Made by a program: the position numbers and the translations under genes
Origin: JAWXUD01 sp044432945
GTDB taxonomy: Bacteria > Cyanobacteriota > Vampirovibrionia > Gastranaerophilales > Gastranaerophilaceae
Assembly: GCA_044432945.1 (NCBI GenBank)
Contig: JAWXUD010000017.1
Coordinates: 1-35,212 of the forward strand
DNA: 35,212 bases
Direction of reading: 5' to 3'
In this document: positions 7,388 through 13,942 of the stretch, in pieces
How positions within the stretch are numbered: the stretch's first letter is position 1
How the letters are laid out: each line of letters opens with the position of its first letter
The notes under the pieces: generated by a model
Databases searched by the model: none
What the model saw: the letters and a program-made list of their open reading frames with translations, nothing else
What the model was told of the DNA's origin: nothing

Positions 7388-7873
7388 ATGCTTAAACAAG
7401 AATTGAGAGAGAAGACTTTGTCGCCACAAGAGGTTAGAAACATCTTGAGTGCTGATAATAAAGAGATAGTTGATTTGTGCAAACGTGCGTCTATTTTGCC
7501 ACGCAAAGATGATAGTGGTCAAACTTATTTTTCTTATGATGAAGTTAGAAACTTGAGAAAAATTCAGACTAGAAAAGGCGTTCAAAATCCGATGTCAAGA
7601 GTTGGTCAGCAAACTACTATTACAAGCATTTTGGCTTCATTACAAAAAATGGAAACAACTTTGGGCGATAAAATCGCTAAGGTTATTGATGAAAAGTTGG
7701 AAGGCATGGACGAGGTTGTCGTTGAATTAATCCGTTGTAAGACTGATAACGAAACTTTGCGTCAAAAAATTATTGATATGAATAAAGAAATTTATCAATT
7801 AAAAAGCGAATTAAATACTTATAAGCCTGTTGCTTTGGGACTTTATAAGAAAAAAGAAAAACAAATATATTAG
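7388..7873 (+). CDS. MerR-like winged-helix protein with C-terminal coiled coil
   Basis: 161 residues, not recognised by name. Residues 8-60 look like a MerR/excisionase-type winged helix: LSPQEVRNILSADNKEIVDLC, then LPRKDDSGQTYFSYDEVRNLRKI, with the tyrosine-rich wing and the 'Y(F)SYDEV' start of helix 3. From about 75 a long helix follows, and residues 118-150 (LIRCKTDNETLRQKIIDMN and on) form a heptad coiled coil, implying a dimer. The start follows GAGG at 7 nt spacing. recA begins 33 nt downstream, so co-transcription is likely. A DNA-binding role is inferred only from the fold. Confidence 0.65.
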   Translation: MLKQELREKTLSPQEVRNILSADNKEIVDLCKRASILPRKDDSGQTYFSYDEVRNLRKIQTRKGVQNPMSRVGQQTTITSILASLQKMETTLGDKIAKVIDEKLEGMDEVVVELIRCKTDNETLRQKIIDMNKEIYQLKSELNTYKPVALGLYKKKEKQIY

Positions 7874-7906
7874 AACAAGATAATAAATTGAAAAGGGATT
7901 AGTGTA

Positions 7907-8932
7907 ATGGCGACTAAAGATAAAGAAATTGGAACACCAACGAATTCAGAAGAAAGAATTAAGGCATTAAAATTAGCTATCGAAAAAATCGAAAAAGATT
8001 TCGGTAAGGGTTCTATCATGAAGTTGGGTGATAAATCTTCTGTGAATGTGGAAGCAATTCCTACAGGTTCTTTGGCATTAGACGTTGCCCTTGGTATAGG
8101 CGGAATTCCTCGTGGTCGTATCATTGAGATTTACGGACCAGAGAGTTCAGGTAAAACAACTTTGGCTCAACATATCGTTGCTGAGTGTCAAAAAAAAGGT
8201 GGTATTGCTGCGTTCGTTGATGCAGAACACGCTTTAGATCCAGAGTATGCAAGAAATTTGGGCGTAAAAATTGATGATTTATTAATCTCTCAACCAGATA
8301 CTGGTGAGCAAGCACTTGATATTACCGAAGAATTAGTCCGCTCTGGAGCTGTTGATATTGTTGTTGTTGACTCGGTTGCAGCACTTGTTCCAAAAGCCGA
8401 AATTGAAGGTTCTATGGAAGACCAACAAATGGGTTTGCAAGCTCGTTTGATGAGTAAAGCTTTAAGAAAGTTGACTGGTGTAATCGGTAAAACTAATACA
8501 ACTGTAATTTTTATTAACCAATTGCGTATGAAAATTGGTGTCATGTATGGCAACCCTGAAACTACAACTGGTGGTAACGCTTTGAAATATTACGCATCTG
8601 TTCGTATGGAAATCAAACGTACTGAAGGTTTAAAGGGCGATGATGGCGATGTTGGTAACCACGTTCGTGTAAGAGTATTGAAAAATAAAGTTGCACCACC
8701 GTTTAGAACAGCTGAATTTGATATTATGTTTGGTAAAGGGATTTGCAAAATCGGTAATATTTTAGACGTTGCAGTTAATCTAGAGATTGTTAAAAAAGCT
8801 GGTTCTTGGTTTAGTTTTAACGAAGAGAAACTTGGTCAAGGACGTGATAAGGCTAGAGAATTTTTGAGTGAAAATACTGATATCTTAAACACTGTTGAAA
8901 CTTTGGTTAGAGAAAAGTTAGCACAACAATAG
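7907..8932 (+). CDS. recA: Recombinase RecA
   Basis: 341 residues, normal length. It forms ATP-dependent filaments on single-stranded DNA for recombinational repair and drives LexA self-cleavage where LexA exists. Walker A is GPESSGKTT (77-85) and Walker B ends in IVVVDSVAALVP. DNA-binding loop L1 is EGSMEDQQMGLQARLMS, and loop L2 lies within QLRMKIGVMYGNPETTTGG. The short C-terminal domain is intact. It follows an AGGG ribosome site. I could not identify an SOS box upstream. Confidence 0.99.
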   Translation: MATKDKEIGTPTNSEERIKALKLAIEKIEKDFGKGSIMKLGDKSSVNVEAIPTGSLALDVALGIGGIPRGRIIEIYGPESSGKTTLAQHIVAECQKKGGIAAFVDAEHALDPEYARNLGVKIDDLLISQPDTGEQALDITEELVRSGAVDIVVVDSVAALVPKAEIEGSMEDQQMGLQARLMSKALRKLTGVIGKTNTTVIFINQLRMKIGVMYGNPETTTGGNALKYYASVRMEIKRTEGLKGDDGDVGNHVRVRVLKNKVAPPFRTAEFDIMFGKGICKIGNILDVAVNLEIVKKAGSWFSFNEEKLGQGRDKAREFLSENTDILNTVETLVREKLAQQ

Positions 8933-8949
8933 TTTAGGGTCGGTTTTTT

Positions 8950-9354
8950 ATGAAAACATTAGCACAATTTCTGCAACAAAAACGTGATGAGGCTGGATTT
9001 ACTGTTAAGGGTCTTGCTGAGCGTTGTTGTATTGCTGTTGAAACTTTAGAGGATTTGGAATCTGGTAAGGATTTGTTCATGTCAGTTACCGTGCGTCAGG
9101 CATTGGCTAAAGAACTTAGATGTGAACCTTTTGAGATAAAAGATTTAGAAAAAGATTATACAAGTTATTTCGTTTCACAAGAGATTATCGACAGTTTGAA
9201 AGAATTGATATTAAACGGTGCGGGTGGTTTAAAATGTCCGAAATGCGATGCCGTTTTGGTGACAAGGGTTGCCAAACTCTATGATTTGGAAGACAATTTG
9301 GTTCTGCACCCAAAAGCTCATTGTTCAAAATGTGCTTTTCATATAACTGAATAA
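8950..9354 (+). CDS. HTH protein with C-terminal zinc ribbon
   Basis: 134 residues. An XRE-like HTH spans about 4-58: LAQFLQQKRDEAGFTVKGLAERCCIAVETLEDLESGKDL. A linker helix follows, then a zinc ribbon formed by CPKC (about 97-100) and CSKC (about 127-130) around a hydrophobic beta region. The start at 8950 lies 17 nt after recA, behind AGGGTCGG. Being the third gene of this unit, it may act in transcriptional control or as a recA-linked accessory protein. I know no named homologue. Confidence 0.7.
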   Translation: MKTLAQFLQQKRDEAGFTVKGLAERCCIAVETLEDLESGKDLFMSVTVRQALAKELRCEPFEIKDLEKDYTSYFVSQEIIDSLKELILNGAGGLKCPKCDAVLVTRVAKLYDLEDNLVLHPKAHCSKCAFHITE

Positions 9355-9362
9355 AATGTATT

Positions 9363-9578
9363 TTAAAAATTAAAAAGTTCTTTTAATGACACATTTAGTG
9401 CGTTTGCAATTTTTATAATTGTTTTAAACCCTGGTTTGTTTATATTTACTTCGATTTTGCCTAAATAATCTAGGCTAATACCGCATTTTTCTGCAAGTTT
9501 TTCTTGTGTAAGATGTGCGTTTTCACGCAAAAATTTAATCTGTTTCCCTAATTTTAGATATATAAGATTTTCTTCCAT
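9363..9578 (-). CDS. XRE/Cro-type HTH repressor, divergent to pilin gene
   Basis: 71 residues, just one HTH_3 domain: LGKQIKFLRENAHLTQEKLAEKCGISLDYLGKIE..., then PGFKTIIKIANALNVSLKELFNF. It is the standard five-helix Cro/C1 fold. It is divergent from the prepilin gene at 9666 with 87 bp between the start codons. That gap holds a perfect 9-bp palindrome and a third half-site (9588-9634), so this protein is the obvious candidate to bind there. Repression of both genes is inference. Confidence 0.88.
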   Translation of the reverse strand: MEENLIYLKLGKQIKFLRENAHLTQEKLAEKCGISLDYLGKIEVNINKPGFKTIIKIANALNVSLKELFNF

Positions 9579-9579
9579 G

Positions 9580-9607
9580 TTGACAATCTTACTGGAAATG
9601 TTACCAT
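9580..9607 (+). promoter_or_regulatory. Promoter toward the pilin gene
   Basis: A perfect TTGACA (9580-9585) and TACCAT (9602-9607) are 16 nt apart. One operator-like half-site lies between the boxes and the palindrome begins 3 nt after the -10 box, a layout typical of repression. Confidence 0.5.
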
Positions 9608-9634
9608 AACTTTACTGGATAATTGCCAGTAAAG
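9588..9634. promoter_or_regulatory. Operator-like palindrome plus extra half-site
   Basis: CTTTACTGG (9610-9618), a 7-nt spacer and CCAGTAAAG (9626-9634) form a perfect inverted repeat. A further half-site CTTACTGG lies at 9588-9595, in the same orientation as the left arm and 23 bp from it (about two helical turns). It sits between the HTH gene and the pilin gene. Confidence 0.65.
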
Positions 9635-9665
9635 CGTAAGATTTAATTTATGAAAGGAGAATTAT

Positions 9666-10916
9666 ATGTTTAAAATTAAAAAAGAATTTACACCAAGTAG
9701 CGTCATTCCGAATTTGCGGATTTTTGACTGTGACGAGAACCCTTTGCTAAACCGTGTTCAGGGTGGCAGTCGCATTCCCCTCCGATGGAGGGGTGACCGT
9801 GAGGTCGGGGTGGTTTCAATGACGAAACGTTCTGCTTTCACATTGGCGGAAGTATTGATTACACTAGGCATAATCGGCGTTGTATCAGCAATGACGATAC
9901 CAAATTTAGTTAGTAATTATCAATATAAAGCTTTAGATACTAAAAAAACTTTATTTCAAGAGCGACTTTATGAAGCGATGAATCAAATGAGGTTTCATGA
10001 AAAACTTACAGGATATTCAGATGCTGAGGATTTTGTCGCAGAATTAGGAAAATATTTAAAAATTAATGAAGTTTGTGATTTGACTGATATGACAGATTGT
10101 TTTCCTGATGTTGCGATAAGCTCGTGTGATGAGAAAGTCTATGTTGAAGACCTAACAACTGGTGAGGATTTTGCAGCGGATATTTTAAACAGAGATTTTA
10201 CAAGTGATAACGTTGGGATAGTTTTAGCTGACGGTACAAAAGCTATAATCAATTACGACCTAGATTGCGAATGGTTAGACCCTTATGAAAGTGGGTTAAA
10301 TAGATACGAAGCTACGCAATGCGTTGCGATAATCGCTGATGTTAATGGTAATTCTGGTAAAAACATGGTTGGAAGTGATATCGTTGCAATGAATTCATCA
10401 TTAGGAATTATGATAGAAGACACTTGTTGGGATACATCTAACACTTCGTTCTCATCTATTGACACATGTGATGGGCAATCCGAATGGGATAGTGTGTTCA
10501 CAACTACTAATCAAGAAAGTTGGGCATATGATGGAACACCGAATTGTGCAAAAAACTATTGGGCGGGTGCTTTGAAAGCATGTAGCGATGCAGGCAAAAG
10601 ATTGCCAACACTATCAGAACTTGCTTATTTGACACAATATTTGTATGATTTAGATTATGTTCCTAGTAATACTGGTACTGTTTCTAATATCGTATTTAAT
10701 CAAACTAAGGCTAACGAATTGTCAATGACTTTTTATAGTAGTGGTGTTGGTTATCATCGTTATTGGGCAAATAGCTCATCTAGTGATTTAACTGCATATC
10801 AAAGAGTTTTTTACGAGACAAGTACTATTATTGACGGAGGCAGCGGTAGTGGCGACAGCACTTCTAATGATAATTTAAAATCATACTCATTGCCACAGGC
10901 ACGTTGCGTAAGGTAA
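9666..10916 (+). CDS. Type IV prepilin-like protein with C-type-lectin-like C-terminus
   Basis: 416 residues from ATG 9666, which follows AAAGGAGAATTAT. Residues 1-8 are MFKIKKEF and residues about 11-51 are encoded by repeat copy C. Met52 (9819) starts MTKRSAFTLAEVLITLGIIG, the prepilin signal and hydrophobic spine helix. The globular part has many Cys in pairs (VCDLTDMTDC, DCEWLDPY...TQC). Its last 125 residues (NYWAGALKACSDAGKRLPTLSELAYL, HRYWANSSS and terminal ARCVR) follow the DUF1566/Lcl pattern: A..C...G.RLPT..EL, YW(S/A), then R/vRCVR. The protein is likely an exported pseudopilin with a ligand-binding tip. Paralogues lie at both window edges. The prepilin peptidase is not in the window. 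The true start (9666 or 9819) is uncertain. Confidence 0.9.
   Translation: MFKIKKEFTPSSVIPNLRIFDCDENPLLNRVQGGSRIPLRWRGDREVGVVSMTKRSAFTLAEVLITLGIIGVVSAMTIPNLVSNYQYKALDTKKTLFQERLYEAMNQMRFHEKLTGYSDAEDFVAELGKYLKINEVCDLTDMTDCFPDVAISSCDEKVYVEDLTTGEDFAADILNRDFTSDNVGIVLADGTKAIINYDLDCEWLDPYESGLNRYEATQCVAIIADVNGNSGKNMVGSDIVAMNSSLGIMIEDTCWDTSNTSFSSIDTCDGQSEWDSVFTTTNQESWAYDGTPNCAKNYWAGALKACSDAGKRLPTLSELAYLTQYLYDLDYVPSNTGTVSNIVFNQTKANELSMTFYSSGVGYHRYWANSSSSDLTAYQRVFYETSTIIDGGSGSGDSTSNDNLKSYSLPQARCVR
9697..9818 (+). repeat. Dispersed modular repeat, copy C (inside pilin 5' end)
   Basis: This is the shortest copy. It begins GTAGCGTCATTCCGAATTTG, continues TTTTTGACTGTGACGAGAA as in copy B, and ends with GTCGGGGTGGTTTCA before ATG 9819, as in copy A. 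It contains the CCCCTCC-GAT-GGAGGGG hairpin (9777-9793) and a small GACC-GTGA-GGTC hairpin. It is in frame with the pilin on both sides. Confidence 0.85.
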
Positions 10917-10941
10917 CTTTTCATATCTAAATAGAGGTTAA

Positions 10942-10968
10942 AAAAGCTCCGAAAATTTCGGAGCTTTT
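10942..10968. terminator. Bidirectional rho-independent terminator
   Basis: AAAAGCTCCGAAA (10942-10954) and its exact complement (10956-10968) give a GC-cored stem flanked by A and T runs on both strands. It lies between the converging pilin and YihY-family genes. Confidence 0.8.
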
Positions 10969-11012
10969 GAGTTATTGTTATACAATTGTGACTTGATAAA
11001 TATTAAAAAACC

Positions 11013-11921
11013 TTAATCTTCAATATCCATATTGAATTTTTCTAACGTCTGAAAGCTCGTCTTAATCTCTTCAGCTTTGCTTTCTAGGCGGTTATAGACT
11101 TGCGAGTTTATCTCCCCACCGACCAATATCAAAATAGAAGTATAATAGAACCAAACCATCAAAACAGCAAACGCACCGATTGTCCCATACACCATATTAT
11201 ATGTACTAAAATTGTTTACATAAATAGAAAATCCCCACGAGCCGACAAGCCAAAAAACACAGAAAAACCAAGTGCCTAACAACGCACTTTTTCTTTTAAA
11301 CGCTTCATTACCTCTCAAATCTGGCAAAATATAATAGCTTAAAAACGCCATCAAATACAATGCGGCAAATGCAATTGGCCAACGCAAAGTCAATAACATA
11401 ATCGCAATTTGTTGCGACATATGAAAATGTTCAACAAGAAAATTAATAATAACTCGCCCAAATACGATCAAGTTTATGCTCAAAAACATTACCAAAATAT
11501 CGACTAACATCATCAACAACGACAAAATACGCACATAAATAAAATTCCTTGTTTCAGTGACTTTATAAGCACGATTAAGCCCCTTCAAAACCACCGCCAC
11601 AGCGTTGGTTGACAAAAACAGAGTTATGCAAAGCCCGACAATCGCCATAGTTTTGCCACGAGAAAAAATCATAACCTCAGATAGCACCGTCAAAATTAAA
11701 TCCATCGCTTGCTCAGGCATAATCGATGAAAGCATTCGTAATAAAGGCGACATAAAAGTTTTGTTCCCAAGCCAACCAAAAACCGCCATCACAAATAACA
11801 TAAACGGGAAAATACCAATAACCATCATAAAACCCATTTCTGCTGCCATTCCAAAGAAATCATGGTAAATAACCGACCTAATTAAATCTTTAAAACCTCT
11901 TACAAAAACATCAAATTTCAT
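11013..11921 (-). CDS. YihY/BrkB-family (UPF0761) inner-membrane protein
   Basis: 302 residues with about six membrane helices: MVIGIFPFMLFVMAVFGWLG, AIVGLCITLFLSTNAVAVVL, ILSLLMMLVDILVMFLSIN, the WPIAFAALYLMAFLSYYILP segment, WFFCVFWLVGSWGFSIYVN and AFAVLMVWFYYTSILILVGG. The signature NRAYKV.E.R and the last-helix pattern MVWFYYTSILILVGGEINS are typical of the family once misnamed 'RNase BN'. Its function is unsettled. It begins 2 nt after the nrnA stop, so the pair is an operon. Confidence 0.9.
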   Translation of the reverse strand: MKFDVFVRGFKDLIRSVIYHDFFGMAAEMGFMMVIGIFPFMLFVMAVFGWLGNKTFMSPLLRMLSSIMPEQAMDLILTVLSEVMIFSRGKTMAIVGLCITLFLSTNAVAVVLKGLNRAYKVTETRNFIYVRILSLLMMLVDILVMFLSINLIVFGRVIINFLVEHFHMSQQIAIMLLTLRWPIAFAALYLMAFLSYYILPDLRGNEAFKRKSALLGTWFFCVFWLVGSWGFSIYVNNFSTYNMVYGTIGAFAVLMVWFYYTSILILVGGEINSQVYNRLESKAEEIKTSFQTLEKFNMDIED

Positions 11922-11923
11922 TC

Positions 11924-12889
11924 TTAAATCTCGTGTTTTTTAATTTCCGCTAACATTTTTTTCGTTGCGATTTCCAAAGAAGCTTTTATCGTACAGCCTG
12001 CCGCAAATTTATGACCACCGCCACCAAACACCTTACAAATTTCAGCAACATCAGCTAATTTACTTCTTATAGAAATCTTTGTAGCACCAGATTTCATCTC
12101 TTTTGCAACAAACGCAACCCTAGTTGTAGCAATAGAACGCAATTTTTCAGTCAAACCTTCCATGCATTCTTCATTAGCACCGAATTTTTCCATATCTTTT
12201 TTATATACGTTCATATAAGCTATCTTATCATCTTCCAAAAATTTAGCTCTACTAACACAATATGACTGAAACATTACTAAAGTTTTCGAATCACTTTCAT
12301 AGACATTCGCATAAATGTCATTAGGCATAACCCCAATAGCCACCAATTCAGAAGCTATACGTAGAGTTTCATATTTAGTATTACTATATTTAAACGAACC
12401 AGTATCTGTCAAAATTGCAGTATAAAGACAAATCGCAGTATCGAGATTAAGCTCCCAGCCCATCTTTTGCATACAGTTGTACAAAACTTCACCAGTAGAA
12501 CTCGCATCAGGATCAATAATATTAATCTCACCGTACGAATTATTCGTTTTATGGTGGTCAATATTCACAGTATGCTTAGCTCTTTCAAACAAGATTTTTC
12601 CATCACAAATCCTATCCAAAGAAGCAATATCAACATTTATAACCAAATCATATTCACGAGATTTATCAAAATCATCAAGCGTTTTAACATTATTAACCTC
12701 AGGCATAAAATGATAAATTGATGGAACTTTTGATATAATTAACATTTCACAAGTTTTTTTAAAATTTTTCTTAATAGCACATCGCAACCCACACATCGAA
12801 CCTAAAGTATCGCCATCTGGATTTATGTGCGATATTATCAATATATTTTTAGAGGATTTTATGATATCATTTAGTTTAGAATAGTCCAT
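11924..12889 (-). CDS. nrnA: DHH/DHHA1 phosphoesterase, NrnA-like (oligoribonuclease / pAp phosphatase)
   Basis: 321 residues. NrnA-type enzymes degrade short oligoribonucleotides and dephosphorylate pAp, using Mn2+. Metal motifs in order: ISHINPDGDTLGS (residues about 19-31), INVDIAS, IDHHKTN (the DHH motif), DPDASSTGEVLY and TDTGSF. The C-terminal DHHA1 domain ends in GGGGHKFAAGCTI, which binds substrate. It is divergent from dciA with 37 bp between start codons. Confidence 0.92.
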   Translation of the reverse strand: MDYSKLNDIIKSSKNILIISHINPDGDTLGSMCGLRCAIKKNFKKTCEMLIISKVPSIYHFMPEVNNVKTLDDFDKSREYDLVINVDIASLDRICDGKILFERAKHTVNIDHHKTNNSYGEINIIDPDASSTGEVLYNCMQKMGWELNLDTAICLYTAILTDTGSFKYSNTKYETLRIASELVAIGVMPNDIYANVYESDSKTLVMFQSYCVSRAKFLEDDKIAYMNVYKKDMEKFGANEECMEGLTEKLRSIATTRVAFVAKEMKSGATKISIRSKLADVAEICKVFGGGGHKFAAGCTIKASLEIATKKMLAEIKKHEI

Positions 12890-12926
12890 TTGATTACTCT
12901 AACACGAAAAATATAGGATTACAAAT

Positions 12927-13253
12927 TTGAAAAAAGTTTTATATACTGATTTTATAACTACAGAAGATTTAATCGAAAATATGCTTGGGCAAAAAGAAAT
13001 AAAAAAAGCTATCACACGTAACAATCTATACAAATTTTGGGATAAAGTTGTAGGCAAAAAATTTTCTGAAAGCTCACGTCCATATTCAATGATTGGCAAT
13101 GGAGTAATGGTTATTGCTTGCAAAAACGCAATTGTAGCACAAGAGTTGATGCTTAAAAAAATACAGATTTTAGTCAAATTTGAACCATATTTAAAATCAT
13201 TAAAATTCAATGTGACAGACCTACGCTTTGACCCGAAAAAATGGTCCGAATAG
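12927..13253 (+). CDS. dciA: DciA-like protein (DUF721)
   Basis: 108 residues. DciA is the ancestral bacterial loader of the DnaB replicative helicase. The pattern fits DUF721: LYKFWDKVVGKKFSESSRP, then GVMVIACKNAIVAQELMLKKIQIL and a final beta strand FNVTDLRFDP. The KH-like fold is thus about residues 30-105. The start is TTG at 12927, 8 nt after AGGAT. The first in-frame ATG would remove conserved N-terminal helix residues, so TTG is preferred. Confidence 0.82.
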   Translation: MKKVLYTDFITTEDLIENMLGQKEIKKAITRNNLYKFWDKVVGKKFSESSRPYSMIGNGVMVIACKNAIVAQELMLKKIQILVKFEPYLKSLKFNVTDLRFDPKKWSE

Positions 13254-13274
13254 ATTAAAAGTATATAAAAAATA

Positions 13275-13302
13275 TTGACTTTTTAAAAAAAATTATTATA
13301 AT
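13275..13302 (+). promoter_or_regulatory. Strong promoter of the secreted repeat protein
   Basis: TTGACT (13275-13280) and a perfect TATAAT (13297-13302) are 16 nt apart. A leader of about 60 nt leads to the AAAGGAGAG ribosome site, suggesting high expression. Confidence 0.7.
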
Positions 13303-13367
13303 GGAAATATTGCATCATTTCAGATGCAATAAAAAGTGTTTAGTGAGAGTATCCAAAAGGAGAGAAA

Positions 13368-13811
13368 ATGAAAAAGTTATTACTCGTAGCCCTAATGATG
13401 TCTTTAGGAGCAAATTTATCAATGGCAGAAACAGCACCACAAGCAGTTTTAGAAAACCAAGAAATTAGACAAGAAATCCAAGAACAAAGACAAGATATCC
13501 AAGACACGAGAGAAGATATCCAAGAAAAAAGAGAAGAACTACAAGGTAACCGCCCTCAAGGTGGAGAGCAAGGCGAAGACGGCGAAGCTCGTGGACCTCG
13601 TGGTGGACAACAAGGCGAAGACGGCGAAGCTCGTGGACCTCGTGGTGGACAACAAGGACAAGACAGCGAAGCTCGCAGACCACAAGGTGGACAAGGTAAC
13701 GAAAGAAACGTTAACTCAAGTTCTAGAAATTCAAGCAGTAGCAATACTAGAACAAATTCAAGAAGCACAAGTCAAAGAAGTAATACTAAAAACATGAATC
13801 ATAGACGTTAA
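13368..13811 (+). CDS. Small secreted coiled-coil / Gly-Gln-Arg repeat protein
   Basis: 147 residues, not recognised. Signal peptide 1-20 (LLLVALMMSLGANLSMA then ETAP). Residues about 30-60 repeat QEI/QDI/EDI every seven residues (EIRQEIQEQRQDIQDTRED...), a short charged coiled coil. Three 14-residue repeats follow (GEDGEARGPRGGQQ and variants, from the 42-bp DNA repeat 13569-13694). The tail is Ser/Asn/Arg-rich with no aromatic residues. It has a strong promoter and a Shine-Dalgarno (AAAGGAGAGAAA), so it is probably an abundant periplasmic or exported low-complexity protein. It resembles Spy-like or collagen-like proteins only superficially. Confidence 0.8.
   Translation: MKKLLLVALMMSLGANLSMAETAPQAVLENQEIRQEIQEQRQDIQDTREDIQEKREELQGNRPQGGEQGEDGEARGPRGGQQGEDGEARGPRGGQQGQDSEARRPQGGQGNERNVNSSSRNSSSSNTRTNSRSTSQRSNTKNMNHRR
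13569..13694 (+). repeat. Three tandem 42-bp repeats within a coding region
   Basis: Units start at 13569, 13611 and 13653, each beginning CAAGG. The first two are almost identical and the third has diverged (GACAAGACAGCGAAGCTCGC). 42 is a multiple of three, so copy-number change would preserve the frame. Confidence 0.9.
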
Positions 13812-13831
13812 TCTATAATCTTAATAGAACA

Positions 13832-13873
13832 GTAAGCGGGTGGATTTTTCTAAAGAAAAATCCACCCGCTTAC
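13832..13873. terminator. 20-bp perfect hairpin (terminator-like)
   Basis: GTAAGCGGGTGGATTTTTCT (13832-13851), two bases, then the exact reverse complement (13854-13873). It lies 20 nt after the stop of the secreted protein and 35 nt before the hisS -35 box. No T-run follows the stem directly, but the stem is strong enough to insulate hisS. Confidence 0.65.
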
Positions 13874-13907
13874 CATAAAATTAAATTTTATCGCAATAAA
13901 ACCAAGT

Positions 13908-13936
13908 TTGACTTTTTCAAATAAACATAATAAAAT
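13908..13936 (+). promoter_or_regulatory. hisS promoter, leaderless configuration
   Basis: TTGACT (13908-13913) and TAAAAT (13931-13936) are spaced 17 nt. The hisS ATG at 13943 lies 6 nt after the -10 box, where transcription itself should start. Confidence 0.6.
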
Positions 13937-13942
13937 TGATCT

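Noticed and set aside
12467..12721. Two overlapping plus-strand ORFs opposite nrnA
   Set aside because: Shadows of a well-conserved DHH-family gene, with no ribosome site.
13569..13694. CRISPR-like direct repeats
   Set aside because: Units are contiguous with no spacers and encode a regular 14-residue repeat.
13465..13797. Long overlapping ORFs in other frames of the secreted repeat protein
   Set aside because: The 42-bp repeat, a multiple of three, keeps several frames open at once. Only the frame with promoter, ribosome site and signal peptide is credible.
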